Assembly (NCBI GenBank): GCA_003247275.1
Contig: QKAA01000049.1
Location: 1-20,850 of the forward strand
Direction: 5' to 3'
Origin: a bacterium
GTDB taxonomy: Bacteria > Patescibacteriota > Microgenomatia > UBA1400 > RBG-16-45-19
Length of the DNA stretch: 20,850 nucleotides
Every line of letters starts with the position of its first letter. The stretch's first letter is position 1. Both the position numbers and the translations under genes were made by a program. A model generated the notes under the pieces. The model saw nothing but the letters and a program-made list of their open reading frames with translations. It had not been told where the DNA came from and searched no databases. Below are positions 8,644 through 15,820 of this stretch, in pieces.

Positions 8644-9200
8644 ATCCATCAGATACAAAAAATAACATTCGACTAAAGTACAAAAAAATCCGCAGCCAAA
8701 TTACCCCTGAAACTAGACAACAAGCTGAGAAAAATATTACCAATAAAATCCTCGAATTAGCCAAACATCAAGAAGTCCAAAAAATCGCCACTTACATTTC
8801 CATCAAAGATGAAGTTGATACCAGTAATCTGATTACAAAACTACAAGAATATTCAAAACAGATCTATGTTCCTGTCATTCAACAGGAAACCATCTCATTA
8901 AAACTGTTTACCTCTATCAGCGATTGCGTCCCCGGCAAAATGAATATCCCCGAACCACCCAGCAATTCTCCCCAAATTAAAGCTAACGAAATTGATCTCT
9001 GGATTATTCCTTGCCTTGCTTGTGACGTCAGCAAAAACCGCTTAGGCTACGGCAAAGGTTATTACGATCAACTGCTCAAAAACAGTTCTGGTTTCAAAGT
9101 GGGCATCTGTTTTACTGACCAACTCACCTCAAAACTGCCCGTATCAGCCCATGACATTCCCATGGATATAGTTATCACTGACACTATTTCCTTGTTGTAA
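8640..9200 (+). CDS. 5-formyltetrahydrofolate cyclo-ligase
   Basis: The enzyme uses ATP to convert 5-formyl-THF to 5,10-methenyl-THF and so returns a storage or side product of SHMT to the active folate pool. The 186-aa length is typical. The N-terminal block IRLKYKKIRSQITPETRQQAEKNI fits the family, and the signature NRLGYGKGYYD lies at 133-143, preceded by DLWIIPCLACD. It overlaps yraN by 4 bp and lies 85 bp upstream of glyA, and folD and fhs follow. Placement beside glyA makes biochemical sense because SHMT generates 5-formyl-THF as a side reaction. Confidence 0.93.
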   Translation: MNPSDTKNNIRLKYKKIRSQITPETRQQAEKNITNKILELAKHQEVQKIATYISIKDEVDTSNLITKLQEYSKQIYVPVIQQETISLKLFTSISDCVPGKMNIPEPPSNSPQIKANEIDLWIIPCLACDVSKNRLGYGKGYYDQLLKNSSGFKVGICFTDQLTSKLPVSAHDIPMDIVITDTISLL

Positions 9201-9244
9201 ACTCCACTTTCTTCACCTTTATTTTTTGGTTAAAAAAGCTATTA

Positions 9245-9273
9245 TTAACAAGTAATACTCGCCAATCTGTAAT
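9245..9273 (+). promoter_or_regulatory. Candidate promoter for glyA-fhs-folD
   Basis: TTAACA (9245-9250) and TGTAAT (9268-9273) are 17 bp apart and each matches consensus at 5 of 6 positions. The predicted start (~9280) falls within the AAGGA Shine-Dalgarno at 9275-9279, so either the promoter or this ribosome site may be a chance match. Confidence 0.4.
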
Positions 9274-9285
9274 TAAGGAATCGCT

Positions 9286-10617
9286 ATGTCCAATCTAAAA
9301 CTGACTGATGAAGTAATTGCCGCAGACATTGCCAATGAACAAAGGCGGCAATTTGAAGCTATCGAGTTAATCGCTTCAGAAAATTATGTCTCTGATGCAG
9401 TTTTAGAAGCCATGGGGTCCATTCTCACCAACAAATATTCCGAAGGCTACCCTAAGCACCGATATTACGGCGGCAATGAATATATAGATCGCATTGAAAA
9501 AACCGCTCAAGATCGAGCCAAAGAATTATTCGAGGTTGAGTATGCTAACGTCCAACCCTACTCAGGTTCACCAGCCAATTTCGCTGTCTACACCGCCCTC
9601 TTAAATCCTGGCGATGCCATTTCAGGCATGAGTTTGCTTTCTGGTGGCCATTTAACCCACGGCTGGAAAGTTTCCGCCACCGCCAAATATTTCCAATCAT
9701 TTCCTTATACCGTCAAAAAAAATGGCGAAGTTAATTGGGATGAACTTTGGACTATAGCTAAAGAACATAAACCAAAATTGATTTGGTGCGGTGGTAGCGC
9801 CATTCCTCGAACCTTAGATTGGGCCAAATTTGCTGAAATTGCTGATTCTATCGATGCCTATTTAATTGCCGATATTGCTCATATTGCTGGACTCGTTATC
9901 GGTGGACAACATCCCAGCCCCGTCCCTTACGCCCATGTCATTACTACCACTACTCATAAAACCTTGCGTGGCCCTCGTGGCGCCATGATTATGGTCACCA
10001 AAAAAGGCCTTAGCAAAGACCCTGACCTTGGTAAGAAAATCGATGCTGCCATCTTTCCTGGCCTCCAAGGCGGTCCACATAATCAAACCACAGCTGCTAT
10101 TGCCGTCGCCCTCAAAGAGGCCAGTGACCCCTCATTTAAAACCTATGCCGCTCAAATCGTCAAAAACACCAAAGCCATGGCCGAGGAATTTAAAAACCAA
10201 GGCGTTCATATGGTTTCAGACGGGACTGACAACCATCTGATTTTGCTTGATTTATCCGATATCGGCCCTATTGGTATCTTAGCCGAATATGCTCTCGATT
10301 TAGCCCACATTACCTGCAACAAAAACACTATTCCCGAAGATCCTTCCTCACCCTTCTATCCATCTGGCATTCGCGTTGGCACCCCAGCTATTACCACCCG
10401 AGGCATGAAAGAAAAGGAAATGAAGCAGATTGCCATTTGGATCAGTCAAATCATTGATCATCTTAAAACAGAAAAAATCCCCACCAACAAACTTGAACGC
10501 CGACAATACATTAAAGACTTTAAAACCAAAGCCAAAGATGATCCGTTTTATCAAACCATTAAAGATCAGGTTATTAACTTTACCAAAGACTTTCCCATTC
10601 CCGGGATTAACCTTTAA
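9286..10617 (+). CDS. glyA: Serine hydroxymethyltransferase
   Basis: A PLP enzyme that interconverts serine + THF and glycine + 5,10-methylene-THF, the main entry of one-carbon units. The 443-aa protein carries IELIASENYVS near the N-terminus, NKYSEGYPKHRYYGG, QPYSGSPANFAVYTALL, and the PLP lysine block TTTTHKTLRGPRG with K225. It also has FPGLQGGPHNQTTAAIA and, late in the protein, SGIRVGTPAITTRGM. It is slightly longer than typical bacterial GlyA (~415-430 aa) because of small insertions and an extended tail. An AAGGA Shine-Dalgarno lies 6 bp upstream. It is the first gene of a glyA-fhs-folD run with gaps of 30 and 14 bp. Confidence 0.98.
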   Translation: MSNLKLTDEVIAADIANEQRRQFEAIELIASENYVSDAVLEAMGSILTNKYSEGYPKHRYYGGNEYIDRIEKTAQDRAKELFEVEYANVQPYSGSPANFAVYTALLNPGDAISGMSLLSGGHLTHGWKVSATAKYFQSFPYTVKKNGEVNWDELWTIAKEHKPKLIWCGGSAIPRTLDWAKFAEIADSIDAYLIADIAHIAGLVIGGQHPSPVPYAHVITTTTHKTLRGPRGAMIMVTKKGLSKDPDLGKKIDAAIFPGLQGGPHNQTTAAIAVALKEASDPSFKTYAAQIVKNTKAMAEEFKNQGVHMVSDGTDNHLILLDLSDIGPIGILAEYALDLAHITCNKNTIPEDPSSPFYPSGIRVGTPAITTRGMKEKEMKQIAIWISQIIDHLKTEKIPTNKLERRQYIKDFKTKAKDDPFYQTIKDQVINFTKDFPIPGINL

Positions 10618-10647
10618 ATCAAATAATTAATTCAAAAGGACACTGTC

Positions 10648-12279
10648 ATGGACTCAGATATCGATATTGCCAAAAAAGCCAAAATGAAACCCATTAGCGA
10701 AATTGCCGCTATTCTTGGGTTTGCGCCCGATGAAATTGAACAGTATGGTCAATACAAAGCCAAAATTTCCTATAAAGCTCTTGCTAAACGCAGCCAAAAC
10801 AAACAAGGCAAATTAATCTTAGTCACTGCCATTAATCCCACTCCAGCTGGAGAAGGTAAAACCACCACCACCGTTGGTCTTGGTCAGGCTCTCAACAAAA
10901 TTAACAAAAAAACCACCATTTGTTTACGCGAACCCTCCCTTGGGCCAGTTTTTGGCGTCAAAGGTGGTGCCGCTGGCGGCGGTTACGCTCAAGTTGTCCC
11001 CATGGAAGACATTAACCTCCATTTCACCGGTGATATTCACGCCATTACCGCTGCCAACAATCTTGTAGCCGCCCTCATTGATAACCACATCTACCAAGGT
11101 AATCAACTTGGCATTAATCCAGAAAAAATTACCTGGCGTCGCTGCCTTGATATGAACGACCGCAGCTTGCGGGACATCATCATCGCCACTAATCCCAAAA
11201 ACGGTAGCATCCGAAACGACCATTTTGACATCAGTGTTGCCTCAGAAATCATGGCCGTACTCTGCTTATCCAACTCCATCGCCGAACTCAAACAAAAAGT
11301 GGGCCAGATTGTTATTGCCGAAAATTATCAACATGAGCCAGTTACTATCAAACAACTACAATCTGAAGGTGCCGTTGCTACTCTCTTAAAAGATGCTCTT
11401 AAACCCAATCTTGTTCAAACACTCGAAAACACTCCTGCCTTTATCCATGGTGGACCGTTCGCCAACATTGCTCATGGTTGTAATTCCATTATGGCCACCA
11501 AATTAGCCCTTCAAGTCAGTGATTATGTTGTTACCGAAGCCGGATTTGGCGCAGACCTTGGAGCAGAGAAGTTTTTAGATATTAAATGCCGCAAAGCTTC
11601 TCTTACACCTGACGCTGTCGTCATTGTCGCGACAGTAAGAGCTCTTAAGCATCATGGTGACGGCGAGCTTACCGCTGGACTTGAGAATCTTGGCGGCCAC
11701 ATCGAAAATATCAAAAAATTCGGCATCGAACCTATTGTGGCCATCAACAAATTTATCACCGACACCCCAGAAGAACTCGAACAAATTAAAGACTATTGCC
11801 ATCAAAAACAAGCCAAAGTCGCTTTAAACGAAACCTGGGAAAAAGGTGGCGAAGGCGGAGTAGACTTAGCCAAAATTGTGGCCGAGGCAGCCGACAAACC
11901 CAACAAATTCGCCTATCTCTATAAAGATGAACAGTCAATTAGCGACAAAATTGAAACGATTGCTAAACAAATTTATGGCGCCAAAACCGTCAGCTTTAGC
12001 AAAACCGCTAAAAAACAGATCGAAAAATTTTCTTCATGGGGCTTTAAAACATTGCCCATTTGTATGGCCAAAACCCAATATTCATTCTCCGATAACCCCA
12101 AGCTGCTTGGTCGACCAACTGGATTTACGCTCAAAGTTAAATCCATTCGACTTTCTGCGGGCGCCGGCTTTTTGGTTGCCCTCACCGGTGATGTCATGAC
12201 CATGCCTGGACTTCCCAAAAAACCCTCTGCAGAAATTATCGATATCGATAAAGACGCCGAAATTAGCGGATTATTTTAA
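10648..12279 (+). CDS. fhs: Formate-tetrahydrofolate ligase (10-formyl-THF synthetase)
   Basis: The enzyme activates formate with ATP and THF to 10-formyl-THF. The 543-aa monofunctional form is close to the usual ~556 aa. The P-loop region [20 protein letters not shown] has its lysine at K71. It is followed by [77 protein letters not shown], and the C-terminal [20 protein letters not shown]. An AAAAGGA Shine-Dalgarno is 7 bp from the ATG. With FolD it can run between formate, 10-formyl-THF and methylene-THF in either direction; in the reverse direction it yields ATP and formate. No acetogenesis genes are visible, so a biosynthetic or salvage role is more likely. Confidence 0.98.
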   Translation: MDSDIDIAKKAKMKPISEIAAILGFAPDEIEQYGQYKAKISYKALAKRSQNKQGKLILVTAINPTPAGEGKTTTTVGLGQALNKINKKTTICLREPSLGPVFGVKGGAAGGGYAQVVPMEDINLHFTGDIHAITAANNLVAALIDNHIYQGNQLGINPEKITWRRCLDMNDRSLRDIIIATNPKNGSIRNDHFDISVASEIMAVLCLSNSIAELKQKVGQIVIAENYQHEPVTIKQLQSEGAVATLLKDALKPNLVQTLENTPAFIHGGPFANIAHGCNSIMATKLALQVSDYVVTEAGFGADLGAEKFLDIKCRKASLTPDAVVIVATVRALKHHGDGELTAGLENLGGHIENIKKFGIEPIVAINKFITDTPEELEQIKDYCHQKQAKVALNETWEKGGEGGVDLAKIVAEAADKPNKFAYLYKDEQSISDKIETIAKQIYGAKTVSFSKTAKKQIEKFSSWGFKTLPICMAKTQYSFSDNPKLLGRPTGFTLKVKSIRLSAGAGFLVALTGDVMTMPGLPKKPSAEIIDIDKDAEISGLF

Positions 12280-12280
12280 A

Positions 12281-12286
12281 AAGGAG
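12281..12286 (+). promoter_or_regulatory. Strong Shine-Dalgarno of folD
   Basis: AAGGAG directly follows the fhs TAA and lies 7 bp before the folD ATG. It is one of the best plus-strand ribosome sites in the window, shows that this genome does use canonical Shine-Dalgarno signals, and fixes the folD start. Confidence 0.8.
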
Positions 12287-12293
12287 ATCGAAG

Positions 12294-13121
12294 ATGGCAG
12301 CCTCCCTCTTAAACGGCAAAGAAATTAGCCAACAAATCCTTGAAGATATAAAACAACAAACCCTCTCCCTTGACCCCAAACCTGGGTTAGCTGTTGTTTT
12401 GGTTGGCAACGATCCCGCTTCAGAAATTTACGTCAATAACAAGGAAAAGGCCTGCAAAAAAGTCGGCTTTTATTCCGAAAAAATTGTTCTAAGTGAAGCA
12501 GCTTCCGAAGATGAAATTTTTGCCGTCATTGACCGTTTAAATAATGATCCCAGGATTCATGGTATTCTCTGTCAATTTCCACTACCCAAACACCTCCGCC
12601 ACCTCGAAGATGCCATTGTTGAGCGAATTAATCCCCAAAAGGATGTTGATGGCTTCAAACCTAACTCTCCCTACACCTCCTGCACTCCCAAAGGCATTAT
12701 GACCCTTATAGAACACACTAACATTCCTCTCACCGGAAAGCATGCCGTTGTCATGGGCCGATCACTTATGGTGGGTAAACCAGTCGCTCAATTGCTGCTT
12801 GATGCCGACGCTACCGTTACCATCACTCACAGCAAAACAGTCAATTTGTCTCAAATAACTAAACAGGCAGACGTTATTGTGGCCGCCATTGGTAAGCCTG
12901 AATTCCTTACCAAAGAAATGGTAAAACCCGGTAGCATTATTATTGATGTAGGTATTAACCGAACTGATCATGGCTTGGTGGGAGATGTTGATTTTGAACA
13001 AATCAAAGAAATCGCGAGCTTCATCACTCCCGTTCCCGGAGGAGTCGGGCCTATGACTATCGCCTCTCTCATGCAAAATGTGCTTATTGCTTACCAAGCC
13101 AGTAATTCAGTATCTTCGTAA
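12294..13121 (+). CDS. folD: Bifunctional methylene-THF dehydrogenase / methenyl-THF cyclohydrolase
   Basis: FolD oxidises 5,10-methylene-THF with NAD(P)+ and hydrolyses methenyl-THF to 10-formyl-THF, linking glyA to fhs. The 275-aa protein has the catalytic segment YVNNKEKAC (Y46, K50), GILCQFPLPKHL, INPQKDVDGFKP, CTPKGIM, the dinucleotide-binding block VVMGRSLMVGKPVAQLL, DVIVAAIGKPEF, IIDVGINR, and the terminal PVPGGVGPMTIASLMQN. Its last 38 bp overlap tail-to-tail with the ATP-grasp gene on the other strand, so no terminator can fit between them. The overlapped part encodes only the non-conserved tail. Confidence 0.97.
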   Translation: MAASLLNGKEISQQILEDIKQQTLSLDPKPGLAVVLVGNDPASEIYVNNKEKACKKVGFYSEKIVLSEAASEDEIFAVIDRLNNDPRIHGILCQFPLPKHLRHLEDAIVERINPQKDVDGFKPNSPYTSCTPKGIMTLIEHTNIPLTGKHAVVMGRSLMVGKPVAQLLLDADATVTITHSKTVNLSQITKQADVIVAAIGKPEFLTKEMVKPGSIIIDVGINRTDHGLVGDVDFEQIKEIASFITPVPGGVGPMTIASLMQNVLIAYQASNSVSS

Positions 13122-13896
13122 ACATGTCGACAACCCATTTATCACCATTTTTCTTAATAAACTGAGAATAGGATGGGCTGCCATTTATTTCCAAAACAAA
13201 CAATTTTCCTGTCGAATCTTCCACCACATCTATTCCTCCGTAAGACAAGGGATAGCAATCAGTCAATTTTTGAACTAGCGTTTCAAATCGTGCAAGCAAT
13301 GAAGCATCAACAATCAAATCAGCTTCTTTTTTCCCACCAAATTTTTCCAAATGATGAGGTTTTTGATACGCAAATTCTAATTGTGAATTAAATACAATCA
13401 ATCGGTATTCATTAGCCGGCTCAATGTATTCTTGAGCTAGGGCTATATGGTCATATTCAATTTGCTGTTTTGAATAAATTTGCTCTAAAGCCGAAGCGAT
13501 TTCGACCCTAGTCTGACAAATAAACACATTGTAGCCCTGAGTCCCTCTGTTTCGCTTTACCACTACTGGAAATGAAAATGCTGACTCAATTCGATCAACG
13601 ATTTCCCCGATCGATTTTTCTTTGGCAAAATGAGCGAAATGCTTGGTTGCGTCAGGATCAGCAAAACTCATCGTTTGAGGGAATAACCCGGAATGAGCAA
13701 ATAGCAAGTTGGTGTAATATTTATCTCTCAATATCCACCATTCCGCTTCAGTCAACAAACCGAGACGCGTTGATAAAACAATCCTCGTGTTCCCCTTAAT
13801 ATCAATCGCCAAAACCGCTTTATTCTGGTCAATAAAACGATAGGGGACTGACAACAACTTACACGCTTTGACTAAAGCCCGGATAGTTAAGCTCAT
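13084..13896 (-). CDS. RimK-like ATP-grasp ligase, substrate unknown
   Basis: A 270-aa ATP-grasp protein related to the RimK/GshB group, which join an amino acid (often glutamate) to a carboxylate through an acyl-phosphate. Residues 1-80 form a small, poorly conserved N-terminal domain. The ATP-grasp core shows FPVVVKRNRGTQGYNV (109-124, K114 and the glycine-rich loop), the adenine-contact strand LAQEYIEPANEYRLIV (153-168), then GGIDVVED (220-227, D223) and LEINGSPSY (235-243, E236 and N238 as Mg ligands). All core ATP-grasp residues appear present. The start is 3 bp after the stop of the CofE-like gene. A GGAGG Shine-Dalgarno lies inside that gene's last codons, so the two are cotranslated. 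RimK relatives include CofF (F420 alpha-glutamate ligase) and MptN, so the pairing with a CofE homologue points to glutamylation of a cofactor. The substrate is not shown. Confidence 0.8.
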   Translation of the reverse strand: MSLTIRALVKACKLLSVPYRFIDQNKAVLAIDIKGNTRIVLSTRLGLLTEAEWWILRDKYYTNLLFAHSGLFPQTMSFADPDATKHFAHFAKEKSIGEIVDRIESAFSFPVVVKRNRGTQGYNVFICQTRVEIASALEQIYSKQQIEYDHIALAQEYIEPANEYRLIVFNSQLEFAYQKPHHLEKFGGKKEADLIVDASLLARFETLVQKLTDCYPLSYGGIDVVEDSTGKLFVLEINGSPSYSQFIKKNGDKWVVDMFTKILNYWLGKQ

Positions 13897-13899
13897 AAC

Positions 13900-14658
13900 C
13901 TAAATGCCTCCACCACCTTTTTTCCAAGGAGCTGACATCAACAGTGGTGCATAAATGTCGTCTTCCATTGAGATGTGCAGGTAATCTAATTCTTCTTGAG
14001 TTGGTTCCCGTTGTTGAAATTCTAAATCAGTCACGTTTGACACAATTGCCATTGGTTTTTGCTCTGAACCTTCTCCCATCTCTAAGGTTCCCGCTACCGT
14101 TATCGATTGTGTCATGTTCACTTGTTCCATATTCATCATTCTGCCGTACAAATCAGGCTTACCAATATAGCTCTTAAGCGCCTTAAACCCACAATGAGCA
14201 ATCCCATGACTGATCACGCCCCAATTAAGCGGAATTCCACTGCTATCACTCATAATCACCCCAACCTCATTAATCGAATAGTGACTTCTCAAAAACTGCC
14301 AAACGGCATTCACTGAAGCTTGTGGATCTTTAGGCCACAAGGAATAAAAATTCCCCTGAGAATTCGATTCATCAATGCCTCCATTAGCAAATATCCATGA
14401 ATTCTTAATCGTCAACATTGTTTGGTATTTCGAATTGTTTGGATCCAACCACCAATCAGCCTCTCTCCGGGCCAAGTCCCACTTTTCTTCTTTTCCGACA
14501 GCTGTTCGCGGCAACAATCTATTTTCCGCAAAACTAAATATCTTTGAAGCAATCACTAACACACTTTTTTCCGCCAAAGTCTCAATTGATTCAGCAATCA
14601 CCGACTCCACGGTGTCACCAGCATCCACTAACCTTGTCTTAACTGCCCGAACTTCCAT
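13900..14658 (-). CDS. CofE-family protein (F420-0:gamma-glutamyl ligase-like), possible folate glutamate ligase
   Basis: A 252-aa member of the CofE/COG1478 family, whose founding member adds gamma-linked glutamate to F420-0 with GTP. Seen: VLVIASKIFSFAENRL (33-48), the hallmark IFANGGIDESN (89-99) and WPKDP (108-112). Also seen are the metal/phosphate region VGVIMSDSSGIPLNWG (132-147), YGRMM and AGTLEMGEG (189-197). ATG 14658 is preferred over the in-frame ATG 14688. It has GGAG 9 bp upstream, and the 14688 codon lies inside the predicted -10 box. The C-terminal KGGGGI is encoded by the Shine-Dalgarno-like GGTGGTGGAGG that serves the next gene. No other F420 genes are visible. The convergent folate genes and the reported Chlamydia FolC2 (a COG1478 protein) make folate polyglutamylation a reasonable alternative. 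Confidence 0.82.
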   Translation of the reverse strand: MEVRAVKTRLVDAGDTVESVIAESIETLAEKSVLVIASKIFSFAENRLLPRTAVGKEEKWDLARREADWWLDPNNSKYQTMLTIKNSWIFANGGIDESNSQGNFYSLWPKDPQASVNAVWQFLRSHYSINEVGVIMSDSSGIPLNWGVISHGIAHCGFKALKSYIGKPDLYGRMMNMEQVNMTQSITVAGTLEMGEGSEQKPMAIVSNVTDLEFQQREPTQEELDYLHISMEDDIYAPLLMSAPWKKGGGGI

Positions 14659-14687
14659 TATAAAAAACTCCAAAAATAATAACGCCA

Positions 14688-14716
14688 ATTATAACCGCAA
14701 GATACCGGTACAAAAA
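14688..14716 (-). promoter_or_regulatory. Predicted promoter of the CofE-like/ATP-grasp operon
   Basis: On the minus strand a perfect TATAAT occupies 14693-14688. The -35 region 17 bp upstream is only a weak TTTTTG (14716-14711) at the edge of the RRM gene's terminator. The predicted start near 14681 leaves a ~23-nt leader with the GGAG ribosome site and supports the ATG at 14658. Confidence 0.5.
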
Positions 14717-14739
14717 GCCCCGCGAAAAGCGAGGCTTTT
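14713..14739 (-). terminator. Intrinsic terminator of the RRM-protein gene
   Basis: An 11-bp inverted repeat (AAAAGCCCCGC / GCGAGGCTTTT, one C-A mismatch) encloses a GAAAA loop. On the minus strand the stem ends in GGGGCTTTTTG, giving a GC-rich stem followed by a U run, about 30 bp after the RRM gene's stop. It also looks terminator-like on the plus strand, but no plus-strand gene reads into it. Confidence 0.75.
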
Positions 14740-14770
14740 GTTTGATAAATTTAAAATATCAAAAAGTAAT

Positions 14771-15145
14771 TTAGTAGCGATTACCGCCACCAAAACCACC
14801 ACGGCTTCCACCACCGAAACCGCCACGGCGATTACCGCCGCCGAAATCTCGACGAGGACCACGATTTTCACGAGGTGCTGGGGGACGAGCCACATTAACG
14901 ACCATTTGGCGACCGCCCATATCTTTACCATTCATTGCTTCAATTGCAGCTTGAGCCATTGACTCATCAGCAAATTCCACAAAGGCAAAACCCTTGGAAC
15001 GACCGGTCATCCGATCAGTAATTAACTTTAAATCGACAATATCGCCATATTGGGCGAAACTATCTCTTAGTTCTTCTTCTGTGGCAGAAAAAGGCAAATT
15101 CCCCACGAACAACTTTTTATTATTTGTGGTCATGTCATCTGACAT
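14771..15145 (-). CDS. Glycine-rich RRM RNA-binding protein
   Basis: A 124-aa protein with one RNA recognition motif. RNP2 is LFVGNL (12-17) and RNP1 is KGFAFVEF (51-58), with the aromatic residues F13, F53 and F55 positioned to stack on RNA bases. The fold ends near VNVARPP, and a ~35-residue Arg/Gly-rich tail with GGFGGG repeats follows. This layout is like the cold-induced Rbp proteins of cyanobacteria and eukaryotic glycine-rich RNA-binding proteins, so a role in binding or remodelling mRNA is likely. The start ATG 15145 was chosen because an upstream GTG (15205) would add residues absent from the family and lies in the long leader; ATG 15133 is an alternative. It is a single-gene unit with its own promoter and terminator. 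No signal peptide; cytoplasmic. Confidence 0.93.
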   Translation of the reverse strand: MSDDMTTNNKKLFVGNLPFSATEEELRDSFAQYGDIVDLKLITDRMTGRSKGFAFVEFADESMAQAAIEAMNGKDMGGRQMVVNVARPPAPRENRGPRRDFGGGNRRGGFGGGSRGGFGGGNRY

Positions 15146-15268
15146 AAAACTCACTTTCTTAATTCCCTGGTGGTCGCAGGAATTATTTTCTACTAAAAAC
15201 CACACCTGATAAACAGGCCAATGTCTTCAATCAAAAACAGGGAAAAACCTCTTTTAACGAACAGACAC
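15146..15268 (-). other. Long 5' leader of the RRM-protein gene
   Basis: About 120 nt separate the predicted transcription start from the chosen ATG, far longer than other leaders here. It contains short U-rich and purine-rich stretches but no clear E. coli-type cold box. Long leaders are typical of cold-shock and autoregulated RNA-binding protein genes, so post-transcriptional control is possible. The extent depends on the promoter call. Confidence 0.35.
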
Positions 15269-15274
15269 ATCCGT

Positions 15275-15301
15275 ATTATAGCAGATTTACTGCTACAACA
15301 A
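15275..15301 (-). promoter_or_regulatory. Extended -10 promoter for the RRM-protein gene
   Basis: On the minus strand TGCTATAAT (15283-15275) is a perfect extended -10 element. A TTGTTG -35-like hexamer lies at 15301-15296, 15 bp upstream, a short spacing that extended -10 promoters tolerate. It is the strongest promoter match in the window and fits a highly expressed RNA-binding protein. Confidence 0.65.
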
Positions 15302-15316
15302 GCAACACTCATCAGG

Positions 15317-15322
15317 TACAAT
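15317..15322 (+). promoter_or_regulatory. Candidate -10 element for the FKBP gene
   Basis: TACAAT ends 8 bp before the FKBP ATG, with no clear -35 and no Shine-Dalgarno. It is back-to-back with the RRM promoter in a 185-bp divergent region. The predicted message would be leaderless or nearly so. Confidence 0.35.
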
Positions 15323-15330
15323 CCATAGAT

Positions 15331-15819
15331 ATGAATCAAAAACGAAATACCTACGCGTTAGTAACCGTTCTTTTAATCATTGCCGCTCTTCTGTTTATCA
15401 ACAAAATCACCCAACCTAAAACCATTTCTAGCCCTGAACCAACCCCAGATACTAATCAATCATTAAATACCGTAAAGGAAACCGCTATGGATGTTAACGA
15501 ACTCATTATTGAAGATATTGCCACCGGCTCAGGTGAAGCAGTTAAATCTGGTGACACCGTCACTATTGATTACACCGGCACTCTCTTAGACGGCACCAAA
15601 TTCGACAGTTCTATTGATCGAGGCACCCCCTTCACCACCCAAATTGGTGTTGGCCAAGTCATTCAAGGCTGGGATGAAGGTGTTGTCGGTATGCAAGTAG
15701 GCGGCAAACGCAAATTAACTATTCCTTCAAGTATGGGTTATGGACCCAATGGTATTCCCGGAGTTATCCCTGGTGGTGCCGCCCTCGTCTTTGAGGTCGA
15801 ATTAATTAGTATCAACTAA
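15331..15819 (+). CDS. Membrane-anchored FKBP-type peptidyl-prolyl cis-trans isomerase
   Basis: A 162-aa protein. Residues ~8-24 (YALVTVLLIIAALLFI) form one hydrophobic segment after a positively charged start, so the protein is an N-terminally anchored or secreted protein facing outside. There is no lipobox cysteine. A Pro/Thr/Ser-rich linker (~28-50) leads to a single FKBP domain: GDTVTIDYTGTLLDGTKFDSS, GQVIQGWDEGVVGMQVGGKRKLTIP, YGPNGIPGVIPGGAALVFEVELI. The drug/substrate-pocket residues of FKBP (Y, F, D, V-I, W, Y, F) are present. It probably helps fold exported proteins. It is convergent with the next ATP-grasp gene, with a single base between the two stops. Confidence 0.95.
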   Translation: MNQKRNTYALVTVLLIIAALLFINKITQPKTISSPEPTPDTNQSLNTVKETAMDVNELIIEDIATGSGEAVKSGDTVTIDYTGTLLDGTKFDSSIDRGTPFTTQIGVGQVIQGWDEGVVGMQVGGKRKLTIPSSMGYGPNGIPGVIPGGAALVFEVELISIN

Positions 15820-15820
15820 T

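Noticed and set aside
9222..9237. T6-GGTT-A6 inverted repeat after the cyclo-ligase gene as a terminator
   Set aside because: The stem is made only of A-T pairs with no GC-rich part, so it would be a poor intrinsic terminator.
13900..14658. Straight call as coenzyme F420 biosynthesis gene cofE
   Set aside because: No cofC, cofD, cofG, cofH or F420-dependent enzyme is in view and the neighbours are folate genes, so only the family and not the F420 role is supported.
14375..14962. Long plus-strand open frame (195 codons) opposite the CofE-like and RRM genes
   Set aside because: Its translation is Thr/Ala-rich low complexity caused by the complement of the Gly-rich RRM tail, and both opposing genes have clear family motifs.
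15146..15330. Small RNA, riboswitch or tRNA in the largest intergenic gap
   Set aside because: No cloverleaf, T-loop consensus or known riboswitch core is visible; the region is explained by two divergent promoters and the RRM leader.
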